Assembly (NCBI RefSeq): GCF_020991085.1
Contig: NZ_CP087719.1
Location: 4,174,001-4,238,000 of the forward strand
DNA: 64,000 bases
DNA from: Roseomonas sp. OT10
GTDB taxonomy: Bacteria; Pseudomonadota; Alphaproteobacteria; Acetobacterales; Acetobacteraceae
Reading direction: 5' to 3'
Position 1 is the stretch's first letter; each line of letters opens with the position of its first letter. The position numbers were made by a program, and so were the translations under genes. Below the pieces are notes generated by a model. It was not told where the DNA came from. It worked only from the letters and a program-made list of their open reading frames with translations, and did no database searches. Positions 32,377-40,986 of this stretch are shown piece by piece.

Positions 32377-33168
32377 GGCGGAGCAGACGCGCCGTGCGGG
32401 ACGGGCCGGCAGGAGCGCGTCGCGCAGGGCCGCCAGCGCCGGCGGCACCGATGCCGCCCCGAAGGGGTCGCGCACCTCGACCGTGCGGCGGTCCTGCAAC
32501 ACGTAGCAGCGGTCGGCGAAGCCGCGCAGCAGCCGCAGGTCGTGGGTGATGAACAGGTAGGCCACGCCACCGCGCTGGCGCAGAGCGCGCAGCAGCGCCA
32601 TCACCCGCGCCTGGGTTTCCAGGTCCAGGCTGCTCACCGCCTCGTCCAGCACCACGAGGCGCGGCGACGGCGCCAGGGCGCGGGCGATGCAGAGGCGCTG
32701 CAACTGCCCGCCGCTCAGCCGGTGCGCCAGCCGGTCCATGACCGTGCCGTCCAGCCCCACCTCGTCCAGCAGCGCCGCCACCCTGTCGCGCAGGATGGCG
32801 CGCGGCAGGCGCTCGGCCAGCAGCGGCTCCGCCACCACGTCGAAGCCGGTCAGGCGCGGGCTCGTGGCGCCGTGCGGGTCCTGGAAGACGGCCTGCAGCG
32901 CGCGCCGCGCGGCCGGGGCGACGCGGCCGCGGCGGCCGAGCAGCGGGACGCCCTCGAACCGCACCTCGCCGGCATCGGGCGCCTCCAGCCCCAGCAGCAG
33001 GCGGCCGAGCGTGCTCTTGCCCGATCCGGTGGGCCCCAGCAGGGCCACGCATTCGCCCGCGCCGATCTCCAGCGACGCATCCTCGAGCACCGGCTGGCGC
33101 CGCCCCGCGCCGAACAGGCCGCCCTGGCGGTAGGCGTGGCACAGGCCACGGGCGAGCAGCAGGCTCAC
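32374..33168 (-). CDS. nikE: nickel ABC transporter ATP-binding protein NikE
   Basis: 264 residues, second ATPase of the nickel importer. Walker A GPTGSGKST, signature HRLSGGQLQRLCIARAL and Walker B LVVLDEAVSSLD are present, the latter two close to E. coli NikE. The start is GTG at 33168, overlapping the nikD stop by 4 nt (GTGA), and longer frames upstream are shadows. It is the last gene of nikABCDE, and its stop coincides with the end of repeat copy 4. Confidence 0.88.
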   Translation of the reverse strand: MSLLLARGLCHAYRQGGLFGAGRRQPVLEDASLEIGAGECVALLGPTGSGKSTLGRLLLGLEAPDAGEVRFEGVPLLGRRGRVAPAARRALQAVFQDPHGATSPRLTGFDVVAEPLLAERLPRAILRDRVAALLDEVGLDGTVMDRLAHRLSGGQLQRLCIARALAPSPRLVVLDEAVSSLDLETQARVMALLRALRQRGGVAYLFITHDLRLLRGFADRCYVLQDRRTVEVRDPFGAASVPPALAALRDALLPARPARRVCSA

Positions 33169-33971
33169 GCCGGCTCCGGGATGCACGGGCCGGGGCAGGG
33201 CGCCTCGCCATGGAGGGCGAAATGCGCCGCCAGCAGCGCCTGCGTGCGGGGGTGCCGCGGCGCGTCGAACAAGGCCTGGACCGGCTGCCGCTCGACGATG
33301 CGGCCTTCCGCCATCACGGCCACCTCGTCGGCCAGGCGCGCGGCCACCGAGAGGTCGTGGGTGACCAGCAGCAGCCCGATCCCCCGTCGCGCCACCAGCG
33401 ACTCCAGCAGATCCAGGATGCGCGCCTGCACCGCCAGGTCGAGGTCGGTGGTGGGCTCGTCGGCCAGCAGGAAATCCGGGTCGCGGCACAGGGCCAGGGC
33501 CAGCATCGCCCGCTGCAGCATCCCGCCGGACATCTGCGAGGGGTAGAGCGGCGGCAGCGCCTCCGGCCGCTCGAAGCCGACCTCGCGCAGCAGGGCGAGC
33601 GTCCGCGCCTCCGCCCCCCGCCCCCGCACCCCGTCGCAGGCCAGGGTCTCGCGGAAATGGCGCCCCAGCGTGACCAGCGGATTGAAGCCCGCCCGCGGCG
33701 CCTGCTGCACGAAGCCCAGCACCGCGCCGCGCAGGGCGGCCTGCCCGGCCGGATCCAGCACCCGGCCGTCCAGCGCGACCGTGCCCGCGAGGCGGCGCAC
33801 CCCGGGCGGCAGCAGATCCGGCAGGGCCAGGGTGGTCAGGCTCTTGCCGCCGCCGCTGGTGCCGACCAGGCCCAGGACCCGGCCGCGCGCCAGTTCCAGC
33901 GACACGCCATCCACCAGGCGGCGGCCGCCCGCTTCCAGCACCAGCCCGGACAGGGAGAGCTGCCGCGCCAT
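33165..33971 (-). CDS. nikD: nickel ABC transporter ATP-binding protein NikD
   Basis: 268 residues. Walker A is GTSGGGKSL, unusual in having Gly-Gly where most have Gly-Cys or Gly-Ser and in ending SL rather than ST. The signature MSGGMLQRAMLALALCRDPDFLLADEPTT is split here as MSGGMLQRAMLAL and FLLADEPTTDLD. The C-terminal extension with PGPCIPEP is typical of Dpp/Nik ATPases. ATG at 33971 shares one base with the nikC stop (TGATG). It works with NikE on the NikB/NikC permeases. Confidence 0.88.
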   Translation of the reverse strand: MARQLSLSGLVLEAGGRRLVDGVSLELARGRVLGLVGTSGGGKSLTTLALPDLLPPGVRRLAGTVALDGRVLDPAGQAALRGAVLGFVQQAPRAGFNPLVTLGRHFRETLACDGVRGRGAEARTLALLREVGFERPEALPPLYPSQMSGGMLQRAMLALALCRDPDFLLADEPTTDLDLAVQARILDLLESLVARRGIGLLLVTHDLSVAARLADEVAVMAEGRIVERQPVQALFDAPRHPRTQALLAAHFALHGEAPCPGPCIPEPA

Positions 33972-34786
33972 CAGTGCGCCTGCTCCCGCAGCGCCGGGTC
34001 CAGCCGGTCGCGCAGGCCGTCGCCCAGCAGGTTGAAGGCCATCACGGTCAGCAGGATCGCCGCCCCGGGCAGCAGCACCAGCATCGGCGCCACGCGGAAG
34101 AACGGGCGCGCGTCGTTGATCATGATGCCCCATTCCGGCGCCGGCGCCGCCAGGCCGAGACCCAGGAAGGATAGCCCGGCGACGTGCAGCATCCAGTGCC
34201 CGAGGTCCAGGCTGGCCAGCACCGCGAGCTGCCCCGCCACCACCGGCAGCACATGGCGGCGCACGATGGCCAGGCGCGACAGGCCGGCGAGGCGCGCCGC
34301 GGCGATGTGGTCGCGCGCGCGCAGGGACAGGGTCAACCCACGCACCAGCCGGGCGTACCAGGCCCAGTGCGACAGGGCGATCGCGATGACGACATTCGTC
34401 AGCCCCGTCCCCAGCGCGCCGATCATGAACAGCGCCAGCACCAGGGTCGGCACGGTCATGAAGGCGTCGCAGAGCCGCATCAGCACCGCATCCGCCACGC
34501 CGCCCAGCATCCCCGCGGCCGTGCCCACCGCGCAGCCGATCGCGAGCACCAGCGCCAGGATCGCGGCGACCGAGGCCAGGGACGCCCGCGCCCCCCAGAG
34601 CAGGCGGGAGAGCAGGTCGCGCCCCAGGTGGTCCGTCCCCAGCCAGTGCTCCGCCGAGGGCGGCAGCAGCCGGTGCGGCAGCGCCGTCGCCGTGGGGTCG
34701 TAGGGCGCGATCCAGGGCGCCAGCAGCGCCGCGGCGAGGAGCAGCGCCACCAGCGCCGCCGCCGCCGGGAGCAGGAGGCGCCTCAC
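33971..34786 (-). CDS. nikC: nickel ABC transporter permease NikC
   Basis: 271-residue inner-membrane permease of the DppC type with six predicted helices. Features are HWLGTDHLGRDLLSRLLWGAR after the first helix, quoted here in parts as HWLGTDHLGRD and LLSRLLWGAR, and the docking region IAAARLAGLSRLAIVRRHVL near the centre. GTG at 34786 overlaps the nikB stop by 4 nt. The frame continues upstream but without homology. It pairs with NikB for Ni(II) uptake, probably as a chelate. Confidence 0.88.
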   Translation of the reverse strand: MRRLLLPAAAALVALLLAAALLAPWIAPYDPTATALPHRLLPPSAEHWLGTDHLGRDLLSRLLWGARASLASVAAILALVLAIGCAVGTAAGMLGGVADAVLMRLCDAFMTVPTLVLALFMIGALGTGLTNVVIAIALSHWAWYARLVRGLTLSLRARDHIAAARLAGLSRLAIVRRHVLPVVAGQLAVLASLDLGHWMLHVAGLSFLGLGLAAPAPEWGIMINDARPFFRVAPMLVLLPGAAILLTVMAFNLLGDGLRDRLDPALREQAH

Positions 34787-35721
34787 GCCCCCCGCTCCAG
34801 CCGGATCCGCGGGTCGAGCCAGGCGTAGGCGCAATCGACCAGCAGGTTGCCCAGCACGAAGACCAGCATCAGCACGATTACGAAGCCCTGCAAAGCCGGG
34901 TAGTCGCGGTTGCCGATCGCCAGCAGGGCCCAGCGTCCCAGCCCCGGCCAGCCGAAGACGCTCTCCACCACCATCGCGCCCCCGATCAGCTCGCCGAGGT
35001 GCAGCCCCATCGCGGTCAGCGGCGGCACCAGGGCGTTCAGCACGACATGCCGCCCCAGGATCGTCCGCCGGGGCAGGCCACGGGCGCGGGCGAAGCGCAG
35101 ATGCGGCTCGCCCAGCGCCCCCAGCATGGCGGCCCGGGTCAGGCGCAGCATGACGCAGGCGGACATGGCGGCCGTGGCCAGGGCGGGGAGCAGGAGGCTC
35201 CCCGGCCCGTCCCGCCCCATGGCCGGCAGCCAGCCCAGCGTCACGGCGAAGAGCAGCACCAGCAGGAAGCCCAGCCAGAAGTTCGGCACGGAGACGCCGA
35301 GGAAGGCGATGGCCCGGGTCAGGTGGTCGGGCCAGCGGTCGCGCCGCAGCGCCGCCCAGATCCCCAGCGGGACGCCGAAGGCCAGCACGAGCAGCATGGC
35401 GGCGCCCGCGAGCTGCAACGTGGCCGGCAGGGTGCGCGCGATCTCCTCGGCGACCGGCTGCCGGGTGAACCAGGAGAGGCCGAGGTCGCCCCGCAGTGCC
35501 CCGCCCAGCCAGGCCCCGTACTGCGCCAGCAGCGGCCGGTCGAGCCCCAGCTCCGCCCGTGCCGCGGCCAGCGCCGCGTCGGTGGGCGGGATCTGCGCGA
35601 GGCGCAGGTAGTCCAGCGCGGGGTCGCCGCGCCCCAGCCGCAGCATGGCGAAGAAGGCGAAGGAGGCGAGGAGCAGCAGCGGCAGCAGCGAGAGCAGCCG
35701 GCGCAGGGCGAAGGCGGCCAC
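34783..35721 (-). CDS. nikB: nickel ABC transporter permease NikB
   Basis: 312-residue DppB-type permease. An N-terminal membrane helix (about 9-29) precedes a periplasmic loop with ELGLDRPLLAQYGAWL, then five helices. The docking motif is FARARGLPRRTILGRHV. The ATG follows the nikA stop by 6 bp. Gene order nikA-B-C-D-E and NikA identity support the nickel assignment, since permeases alone would not distinguish nickel from dipeptides. Confidence 0.88.
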   Translation of the reverse strand: MAAFALRRLLSLLPLLLLASFAFFAMLRLGRGDPALDYLRLAQIPPTDAALAAARAELGLDRPLLAQYGAWLGGALRGDLGLSWFTRQPVAEEIARTLPATLQLAGAAMLLVLAFGVPLGIWAALRRDRWPDHLTRAIAFLGVSVPNFWLGFLLVLLFAVTLGWLPAMGRDGPGSLLLPALATAAMSACVMLRLTRAAMLGALGEPHLRFARARGLPRRTILGRHVVLNALVPPLTAMGLHLGELIGGAMVVESVFGWPGLGRWALLAIGNRDYPALQGFVIVLMLVFVLGNLLVDCAYAWLDPRIRLERGA

Positions 35722-35727
35722 GGGCGT

Positions 35728-37293
35728 TCAGCCGGACCAGCCGATGCGGTCGAAGGGGATCTCGTAGCGCGTGTCGCCGAACGGCACCGTGCCGAGGGCG
35801 GCGCGATGGACCAGCTTGTTGGTCAGGAAGGAGATGGGGACGTACACGGCCTGCTCGTGCAGCGTGGTCAGCAGCCAGCGGTACTCCGCCGCCCGCTCCG
35901 CCTCATCGGTGGAGACCAGCACCGCGCCGATCCGGCGGTCGATCTCCGCCTTCATCGGCAGGCCGCTCTGCGCCTGGTAGTCGGCATGGGCAGGCTGGCG
36001 CATGGAGCCCAGGAAGGCGTGCGGGTCGTAGGGGGCCCCCCAGCTGTCCGCGAAGATCATGCCGAACTCGCCGCTCTTCTGCCGGCCGAGCATGGTGCCC
36101 TCGTCCTCCCCCCGCAGCCGCGCGGCGATGCCGATGCGGGCCAGGTCGCCCTGAACCGCCTCGGCCAGGGCTTTCTGCAGCGCGTCCGTGCCGACGAAGC
36201 ACAGATCCAGCGCCAGCTCACGCCCGCCCCTCGCCCGCACCCGGCCGCCGGGGGGCAGGCGCCAGCCCGCGGCCTCCAGCCGGGCCGCGGCGGCCGCCCG
36301 ATCGAAGCCGGGCGCCCGCAGGCCGAGGCCGGTGTAGGGGAAATTCTCCGCGAAGAGCGTCTCCGCCGCCGGCTCGGTGTCCAGCAGCACGTGGCGCACC
36401 AGCGCGGCGCGGTCCACCGCCGCGGCGATGGCCTGGCGCACGGCGAGGTCGTCGGTGGGGAAGCGCCCGGAATTCACCGCCAGCAGCCGCGTGGCGAGCG
36501 GCGGCGAGACGGCGGTGCGGAAACGCCGGTCGGCAGCGAAGCGGCGGAAGGTGTCGGCGTCGAGCTGGTCGGTGCCGTAGGCCAGGTCGATCTCGCCCGT
36601 CTCCAGCGCCAGGGCACGGGTATTCGCATCCCCGAGCACGCGCACCAGCACCTCCTCCAGCGCCGGCCGGCCGCCCCAGTAGGCGTCGTTGCGGCGGAAC
36701 AGGTCGTGCTGCCCCCGCACCGTCTCCGCCAGCCGCCAGGGGCCGGTGCCGATCGGCGCAGCCAGGCCGCCATCCGGCCGCAGCGCCGCCGGCGAGGCGA
36801 AGCGCAGCGGCCGGATCAGCGACAGCTCCATCAGGGTGGGGTAGTAGGGACCGCGCAGCCGGAGGCGGACCGTGCCGGGGACGATCGCCTCCGCCCCCTC
36901 GATCTGCGCCACCAGCTCTAGCCAGGCGTGCCGGTCGCGGTTGGCCAGCACCGCGCGGACGTTCGCCACCACGGCGGCCGCGTCGAAGGGCGTGCCGTCG
37001 GAGAAGCGCACCCCGGGCCGCAGGGCGAAGACCCAGGCGCGGCCCTTCTCCTCCGGGCGCCAGGACACGGCCAGGGCCGGCGCCACCTCGCCGCCCTCGA
37101 CGTAGCGGACCAGCGGCTCGTAGAGCATGGCCTGGGCATACATCTGGTTCGGCGAGTAGAGATGCGGATGCAACGGCCCCGCCTGGGTCGCCCAGGAGAA
37201 GGTCAGCCGCCGCGCCGCTGCCCGCGCCCGGCGCGCCGGCCCGGCCAGGGCGGGAAGGCCGGCGGCGGCGGAGAGCAGGGTGCGGCGCAGCAT
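35728..37293 (-). CDS. nikA: nickel-binding periplasmic protein NikA
   Basis: 521 residues of solute-binding family 5. It follows E. coli NikA closely from the mature N-terminus (GPLHPHLYSPNQMYAQAM, RHAWLELVAQIEGAE, APIGTGPW, FGMIFADSWGAPYDPHAF). The signal peptide MLRRTLLSAAAGLPALAG has adjacent arginines and may be a Tat substrate. I use the ATG at 37293, which has GGAG 7 nt upstream. A TTG four codons earlier is possible. It is the first gene of nikABCDE, divergent from nikR, with a NikR operator in between. Confidence 0.92.
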   Translation of the reverse strand: MLRRTLLSAAAGLPALAGPARRARAAARRLTFSWATQAGPLHPHLYSPNQMYAQAMLYEPLVRYVEGGEVAPALAVSWRPEEKGRAWVFALRPGVRFSDGTPFDAAAVVANVRAVLANRDRHAWLELVAQIEGAEAIVPGTVRLRLRGPYYPTLMELSLIRPLRFASPAALRPDGGLAAPIGTGPWRLAETVRGQHDLFRRNDAYWGGRPALEEVLVRVLGDANTRALALETGEIDLAYGTDQLDADTFRRFAADRRFRTAVSPPLATRLLAVNSGRFPTDDLAVRQAIAAAVDRAALVRHVLLDTEPAAETLFAENFPYTGLGLRAPGFDRAAAAARLEAAGWRLPPGGRVRARGGRELALDLCFVGTDALQKALAEAVQGDLARIGIAARLRGEDEGTMLGRQKSGEFGMIFADSWGAPYDPHAFLGSMRQPAHADYQAQSGLPMKAEIDRRIGAVLVSTDEAERAAEYRWLLTTLHEQAVYVPISFLTNKLVHRAALGTVPFGDTRYEIPFDRIGWSG

Positions 37294-37326
37294 GGCAGGC
37301 TCCAAGCCGGCCGTCGAAGCCGCCGG

Positions 37327-37354
37327 GTATGATGTTTTCTGCCAATCGTCCTAT
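37327..37354. promoter_or_regulatory. NikR operator
   Basis: GTATGA, 16 bp, TCCTAT. The classic NikR site is GTATGA-N16-TCATAC, so the left half is exact and the right half matches 4 of 6. It lies in the 109-bp nikA/nikR divergent space, 34 bp upstream of the nikA ATG and 49 bp upstream of nikR, well placed to repress nikABCDE and perhaps nikR when nickel is ample. Confidence 0.85.
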
Positions 37355-37402
37355 CAATCAGCCGGCCACCCTGTCCAGCGGCGGCCGAACCGGAGGGACC
37401 GG

Positions 37403-37825
37403 ATGCAGCGGATCACCATCACCCTCGACGACGAGTTGCTGCGGGAGGTCGACGCCCTCGGGTACAGCAACCGCTCCGAGGCGCTGCGCGACCTCGCCAG
37501 GGCGGGCCTGCGCGAGCGCGCGGGGCAGGGTCCGGCGGAAGGGCACTGCGCGGCGGTGCTGGCCTATGTCTACGACCATCACCGGCGGGACCTGCCCGAC
37601 CGCCTGACCGGCACCTTCCACGATCACCACGACCTGTCGGTCGCCACCATGCACGTTCACCTGGACCACGACACCTGCATGGAGCTGGCCGTCCTGAAGG
37701 GGGATGCGGCCCGGGTGCGGCGCTTCGCCGAGGCCGTCTCGGCCGAGCGGGGCGTCCGTCACGGGCGGCTGCTCGTCATCGCCCCGGAGGGAGGGCCCGA
37801 CGGGGAGGCCTCCCCGCACGGGTAG
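37403..37825 (+). CDS. nikR: nickel-responsive regulator NikR
   Basis: 140 residues. The N-terminal ribbon-helix-helix (MQRITITLDDELLREVDAL, YSNRSEALRDLAR) binds DNA. The C-terminal ACT-like domain has the four nickel ligands by alignment to E. coli NikR (H76, H87, H89, C95): H73 in FHDHHDLS, H84 and H86 in MHVH, and C92 in DTCMELAVLKGD. It represses nickel uptake when Ni(II) is bound. The ATG has a GGAGG ribosome-binding site. It is divergent from nikA, with its operator between them. Confidence 0.96.
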   Translation: MQRITITLDDELLREVDALGYSNRSEALRDLARAGLRERAGQGPAEGHCAAVLAYVYDHHRRDLPDRLTGTFHDHHDLSVATMHVHLDHDTCMELAVLKGDAARVRRFAEAVSAERGVRHGRLLVIAPEGGPDGEASPHG

Positions 37826-37900
37826 CGCGGGAGACCCTGCGTAACCTGTTGCCGATGCCATGCCGATGGCGCCATGGTTCGGCAACGGGAGGGTACGACC

Positions 37901-38773
37901 ATGGCCGACCAGGCGTCCGTTGACGGCATCCTGTTCGATGCCGAGGCGGGGGGCGCGCACCCGCCCGCTCTCTACGAGGCGGCGACGCTGGCCGAGCGCA
38001 TCCCCCTCGCCCAGGCTGCCGGCCCGGAGGCGCGGCGCCACTACCAGGAGCATGGCTGGCTGGCGGTGGCCGGGCTGCTGACCCCGGAGGAGCTGGCCGA
38101 GGCCCGCCAGGCCACGGACGACCTGGCGCATGGCCGTGTCCCCGGCTTCCGCGGTATCATCTACGAGAAGGCCGCCCGCCCCCGCCTCGCGGCGATGACG
38201 GCGGACGAGCGCGCGGATGCCGTCCGCAAGCTGTTCCGCTTCGCCGGGCACGAGGCGCGGATGGCACGGCTGGTGGAACACCCCGCCATGCAGGCGGTCA
38301 TCCGCAACCTGCTGGGCTGCGGCCCGCTGCGGATGTTCCAGGACATGGCACTGCTGAAGCCGCCGCGCATCGGGCGCGAGAAGCCGTGGCACCAGGACCA
38401 TGCCTTCTTCGACTTCCCGCTGGAGACGCGCTTCCTCGGCGTGTGGATCGCGCTCGACCCGGCGACGCTGCGGAACGGCTGCATGCACGCGCTGGATCGC
38501 GGGCACCACCAGGGTCCGCGCCTGCATTGGAAGCGGCGCGACTTCCAGATCTGCGACACGGAGATGCTGGGCCAGCGCTCCGTCGCCTTCCCGCTGCAAC
38601 CGGGGGATGCGATGTTCTTCGATGGGCTGCTGCCGCACGGCACCCCGGCCAACGACTCCCCCGACCGGCGCCGGGCGCTGCAATTCCACTACTGCCCGGC
38701 CGAGGCGGTGGAGACGGATTCCGGCCTGCGCCTGATGATCTTCGGAACGGAGGGCAAGGACGCCACCTGCTGA
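37901..38773 (+). CDS. phytanoyl-CoA dioxygenase (PhyH) family protein
   Basis: 290-residue Fe(II)/2-oxoglutarate-dependent oxygenase fold. The HxD of the iron triad is in KPWHQDHAFFDFP and the distal histidine in GLLPHGTPAN. The 2-oxoglutarate-binding arginine is probably in DRRRALQFHY. The start ATG at 37901 has GGAGGG 8 nt upstream. It ends 61 bp before a solute-binding protein gene, so it may act on a compound imported by that ABC system. The substrate is unknown. Bacterial members hydroxylate amino acids, lipids and secondary metabolites. Confidence 0.87.
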   Translation: MADQASVDGILFDAEAGGAHPPALYEAATLAERIPLAQAAGPEARRHYQEHGWLAVAGLLTPEELAEARQATDDLAHGRVPGFRGIIYEKAARPRLAAMTADERADAVRKLFRFAGHEARMARLVEHPAMQAVIRNLLGCGPLRMFQDMALLKPPRIGREKPWHQDHAFFDFPLETRFLGVWIALDPATLRNGCMHALDRGHHQGPRLHWKRRDFQICDTEMLGQRSVAFPLQPGDAMFFDGLLPHGTPANDSPDRRRALQFHYCPAEAVETDSGLRLMIFGTEGKDATC

Positions 38774-38801
38774 TTGCGGGCGTCTCCGTCTTCGTCCTAG
38801 G

Positions 38802-38816
38802 ATCGTTGTTAACGAT
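38802..38816. promoter_or_regulatory. inverted repeat upstream of the family 5 binding protein
   Basis: ATCGTT, GTT, AACGAT: perfect 6-bp arms around a 3-bp centre, 19 bp before the ATG of the ABC binding protein. The shape resembles GntR/LacI-type operators. No regulator gene is adjacent. Confidence 0.4.
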
Positions 38817-38834
38817 AACTTGTGGGGGGAGACC

Positions 38835-40868
38835 ATGGAGACGACTCGTCGTCGCGTCCTGGCCGCTGCGGGCGTTACGGCCGCCGGGCTGCCCGCATCC
38901 CGGGCACTGGCCCAGACGGTCAGCAGCCAGTTCACCGAATCCGGCCTGGTCGGAACCCTGCAGGGACCCAGCCACGCCGAGCAGGTGCCCGCCCGCTTCA
39001 AGGAGGCGCCGCAGCTGGCCGAGCTGGTGCGCCAGGGCAAGCTGCCGCCGGTGGAACAGCGCGTGCCCAGCGAGCCGCTGGTCATCAAGCCGCTGCAGGC
39101 CACCGGCCGCTACGGCGGCACCTGGCGACGCGGCTTCATCGGCCCTTCCGACGGCGAGAACGGCAACCGCATCAACGCCTCCGACAAGCTGCTGTTCTGG
39201 GATCCGACCGGCAGCCGGATCGTCCCCTCCGTGGCCAAGGGCTACGAGATGAGCGCGGACGGGAAGACCACCACGCTCTTCCTGCGCAAGGGGATGAAGT
39301 GGTCCAGCGGCCAGCCCTTCACCGCCGATGACTTCGTCTTCTGGTTCGAGGACATCTACAGCAACAAGGACATCGTCCCCACCCCGATCGCCGACATGTC
39401 GCCGGGCGGCAAGCCGGGCCGGGTGGTGAAGATCGACGAGACGACGGTCCAGTTCCAGTTCGACGTGCCCTACTACCTGCTGCTCGACATCCTGGCCGGC
39501 GACACGCTGCTGGGGGGCGGGCAGTCGGTGCGCCAGGCCCAGACCTTCAGCTACGGCGCCTATTCTCCCGCGCACTACCTGAAGCAGTTCCTGCCCAAGT
39601 ACTCCTCCGAGGCGGAGGCGAACCGCCGCGCCAAGGAGGCGGGCTTCGAGACCTGGGTCCGCATGCTGCACGTCAAGAAGGACTGGCAGCTGAACCCGGA
39701 TCTGCCGACCATCGGCCCGTGGAACACCGTGCGGCCGATCAACACGCCGAACTGGGTGCTGCAGCGCAACCCCTACTACTGGGCGGTGGATACCGAGGGC
39801 AACCAGCTTCCCTACATCGACCAGATCGCCATGACGCTGGCCGAGGATCTGGAGGTGGTGAACCTCCGCGCCATGGCCGGCGAGTTCGACGCGCAGGAAC
39901 GGCACATCAACCTGCTGAAGCTGCCGGTCATCCTGGAGAACCGCGACCGCGGCAACTACGACGTGCACCTCGACCTCGCCTTCAACGGGTCGGACACGGT
40001 GCTGCTGATCAACCACAGCTACACCGCCGATGCCGAGGTGGCGAAGTGGCTGAAGAACGCCGATTTCCGCCGCGCCCTCTCCATGGCGGTGGACCGCGAG
40101 CAGATGAACGAGACCTTCTGGCTCGGCCTCGGCACGCCCGGCTCGGTCATCCCCAATGAGAGCCTGCCGGAGAGCCCGGGCACGGAGTGGCGGACGAAGT
40201 GGTCCACCCTGGACCTGACGGCCGCCAACAGGCTGCTGGACTCGATCGGACTGACCCGCAAGGACCGCGAGGGCTTCCGCCTGCGCACCGACAACGGCCA
40301 GAGGCTGGTGATCCAGATCCAGGCCGTGAACTCGCTGCTGCCCTGGCCGCAGCATGCGGAGATGATCGCCCAGCACTGGCGCAAGGCCGGCATCTTCACC
40401 GAGGTGAAGGAGTTCGAGCGGAACCTCGCCCTCCAGCGCACCATGGCCAACGAGCACCACATCCACATCTGGCAGAACGGCGGCTCGGAGCTCATCTACC
40501 TCTTCCCGCGCCACTCCATTCCGGTGGACCCGACGGAGCCCTATCTCGGCATCGAGTACTGCCGCTGGTTCGCCTCCAACGGCACCCAGGGGACGAAGCC
40601 GACGGACCCGAACATCCTGCGCATCTACGACCTCTTCCGCGCGGCGCCGGGCCAGCAGCGGGAGGAGCGGAACAGGACGGCGCAGGAGATCTGGAAGATC
40701 ATCGTCGACCAGCAGCTGGCCATCGGCATCTGCGGGCAGTCGCCCGCCTCCCAGGGCGTGCGGCTGATCAGCCGCAAGCTGGGCAACATCCCCGAGCGTG
40801 CCTGCATCGCCCAGCACTGCCGCACGCCGGGCAGCTCACACCCGGAAACCTGGTTCTTCAAGGCGTGA
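38835..40868 (+). CDS. ABC transporter solute-binding protein, family 5 (oligopeptide-type)
   Basis: 677 residues, longer than typical DppA/OppA (about 530-540). A Tat signal (TTRRRVLAAAG, ending ALAQ) precedes a long N-terminal segment. Family 5 features follow: RYGGTWRRGF, FLRKGMKWSSGQPFTADD, and the NPYYWAVDTEGNQLPYIDQI strand. The size class resembles the long binding proteins that pair with DppC-type permeases carrying a large extra loop, as here. The ligand may be a peptide, glycoside or opine and is not identifiable. The gene is followed by strong hairpins and then the permeases and ATPases. Confidence 0.9.
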   Translation: METTRRRVLAAAGVTAAGLPASRALAQTVSSQFTESGLVGTLQGPSHAEQVPARFKEAPQLAELVRQGKLPPVEQRVPSEPLVIKPLQATGRYGGTWRRGFIGPSDGENGNRINASDKLLFWDPTGSRIVPSVAKGYEMSADGKTTTLFLRKGMKWSSGQPFTADDFVFWFEDIYSNKDIVPTPIADMSPGGKPGRVVKIDETTVQFQFDVPYYLLLDILAGDTLLGGGQSVRQAQTFSYGAYSPAHYLKQFLPKYSSEAEANRRAKEAGFETWVRMLHVKKDWQLNPDLPTIGPWNTVRPINTPNWVLQRNPYYWAVDTEGNQLPYIDQIAMTLAEDLEVVNLRAMAGEFDAQERHINLLKLPVILENRDRGNYDVHLDLAFNGSDTVLLINHSYTADAEVAKWLKNADFRRALSMAVDREQMNETFWLGLGTPGSVIPNESLPESPGTEWRTKWSTLDLTAANRLLDSIGLTRKDREGFRLRTDNGQRLVIQIQAVNSLLPWPQHAEMIAQHWRKAGIFTEVKEFERNLALQRTMANEHHIHIWQNGGSELIYLFPRHSIPVDPTEPYLGIEYCRWFASNGTQGTKPTDPNILRIYDLFRAAPGQQREERNRTAQEIWKIIVDQQLAIGICGQSPASQGVRLISRKLGNIPERACIAQHCRTPGSSHPETWFFKA

Positions 40869-40882
40869 GGCCTGCGCCGCGT

Positions 40883-40946
40883 CGCCGGGGGGCAGGCCCT
40901 GCCCCCGGCGCAAGGAATGCCGGGGGGAGGCAGCGCCTCCGCCCGG
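40883..40946 (+). terminator. paired GC hairpins between binding protein and permease genes
   Basis: First hairpin 40883-40910: CGCCGGGGG and CCCCCGGCG outside, CAGG and CCTG inside, one bulge. The second (about 40920-40946) has GGAGGC and GCCTCC with GGGC-type flanks and resembles the end hairpin of repeat copy 1. The site suits a partial terminator that makes binding protein more abundant than membrane subunits. Confidence 0.45.
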
Positions 40947-40986
40947 GTGCGGCACGCCGCCCGATGCCAGAGGCCCGCCAGACCCC

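Noticed and set aside
29270-33211. Very long open frame on the minus strand (about 1313 codons) opposite metE
   Set aside because: It opposes metE and its riboswitch and runs through repeat copy 4 and the nik genes. Composition is that of a high-GC third-position shadow. Only the nikE portion belongs to a real frame elsewhere.
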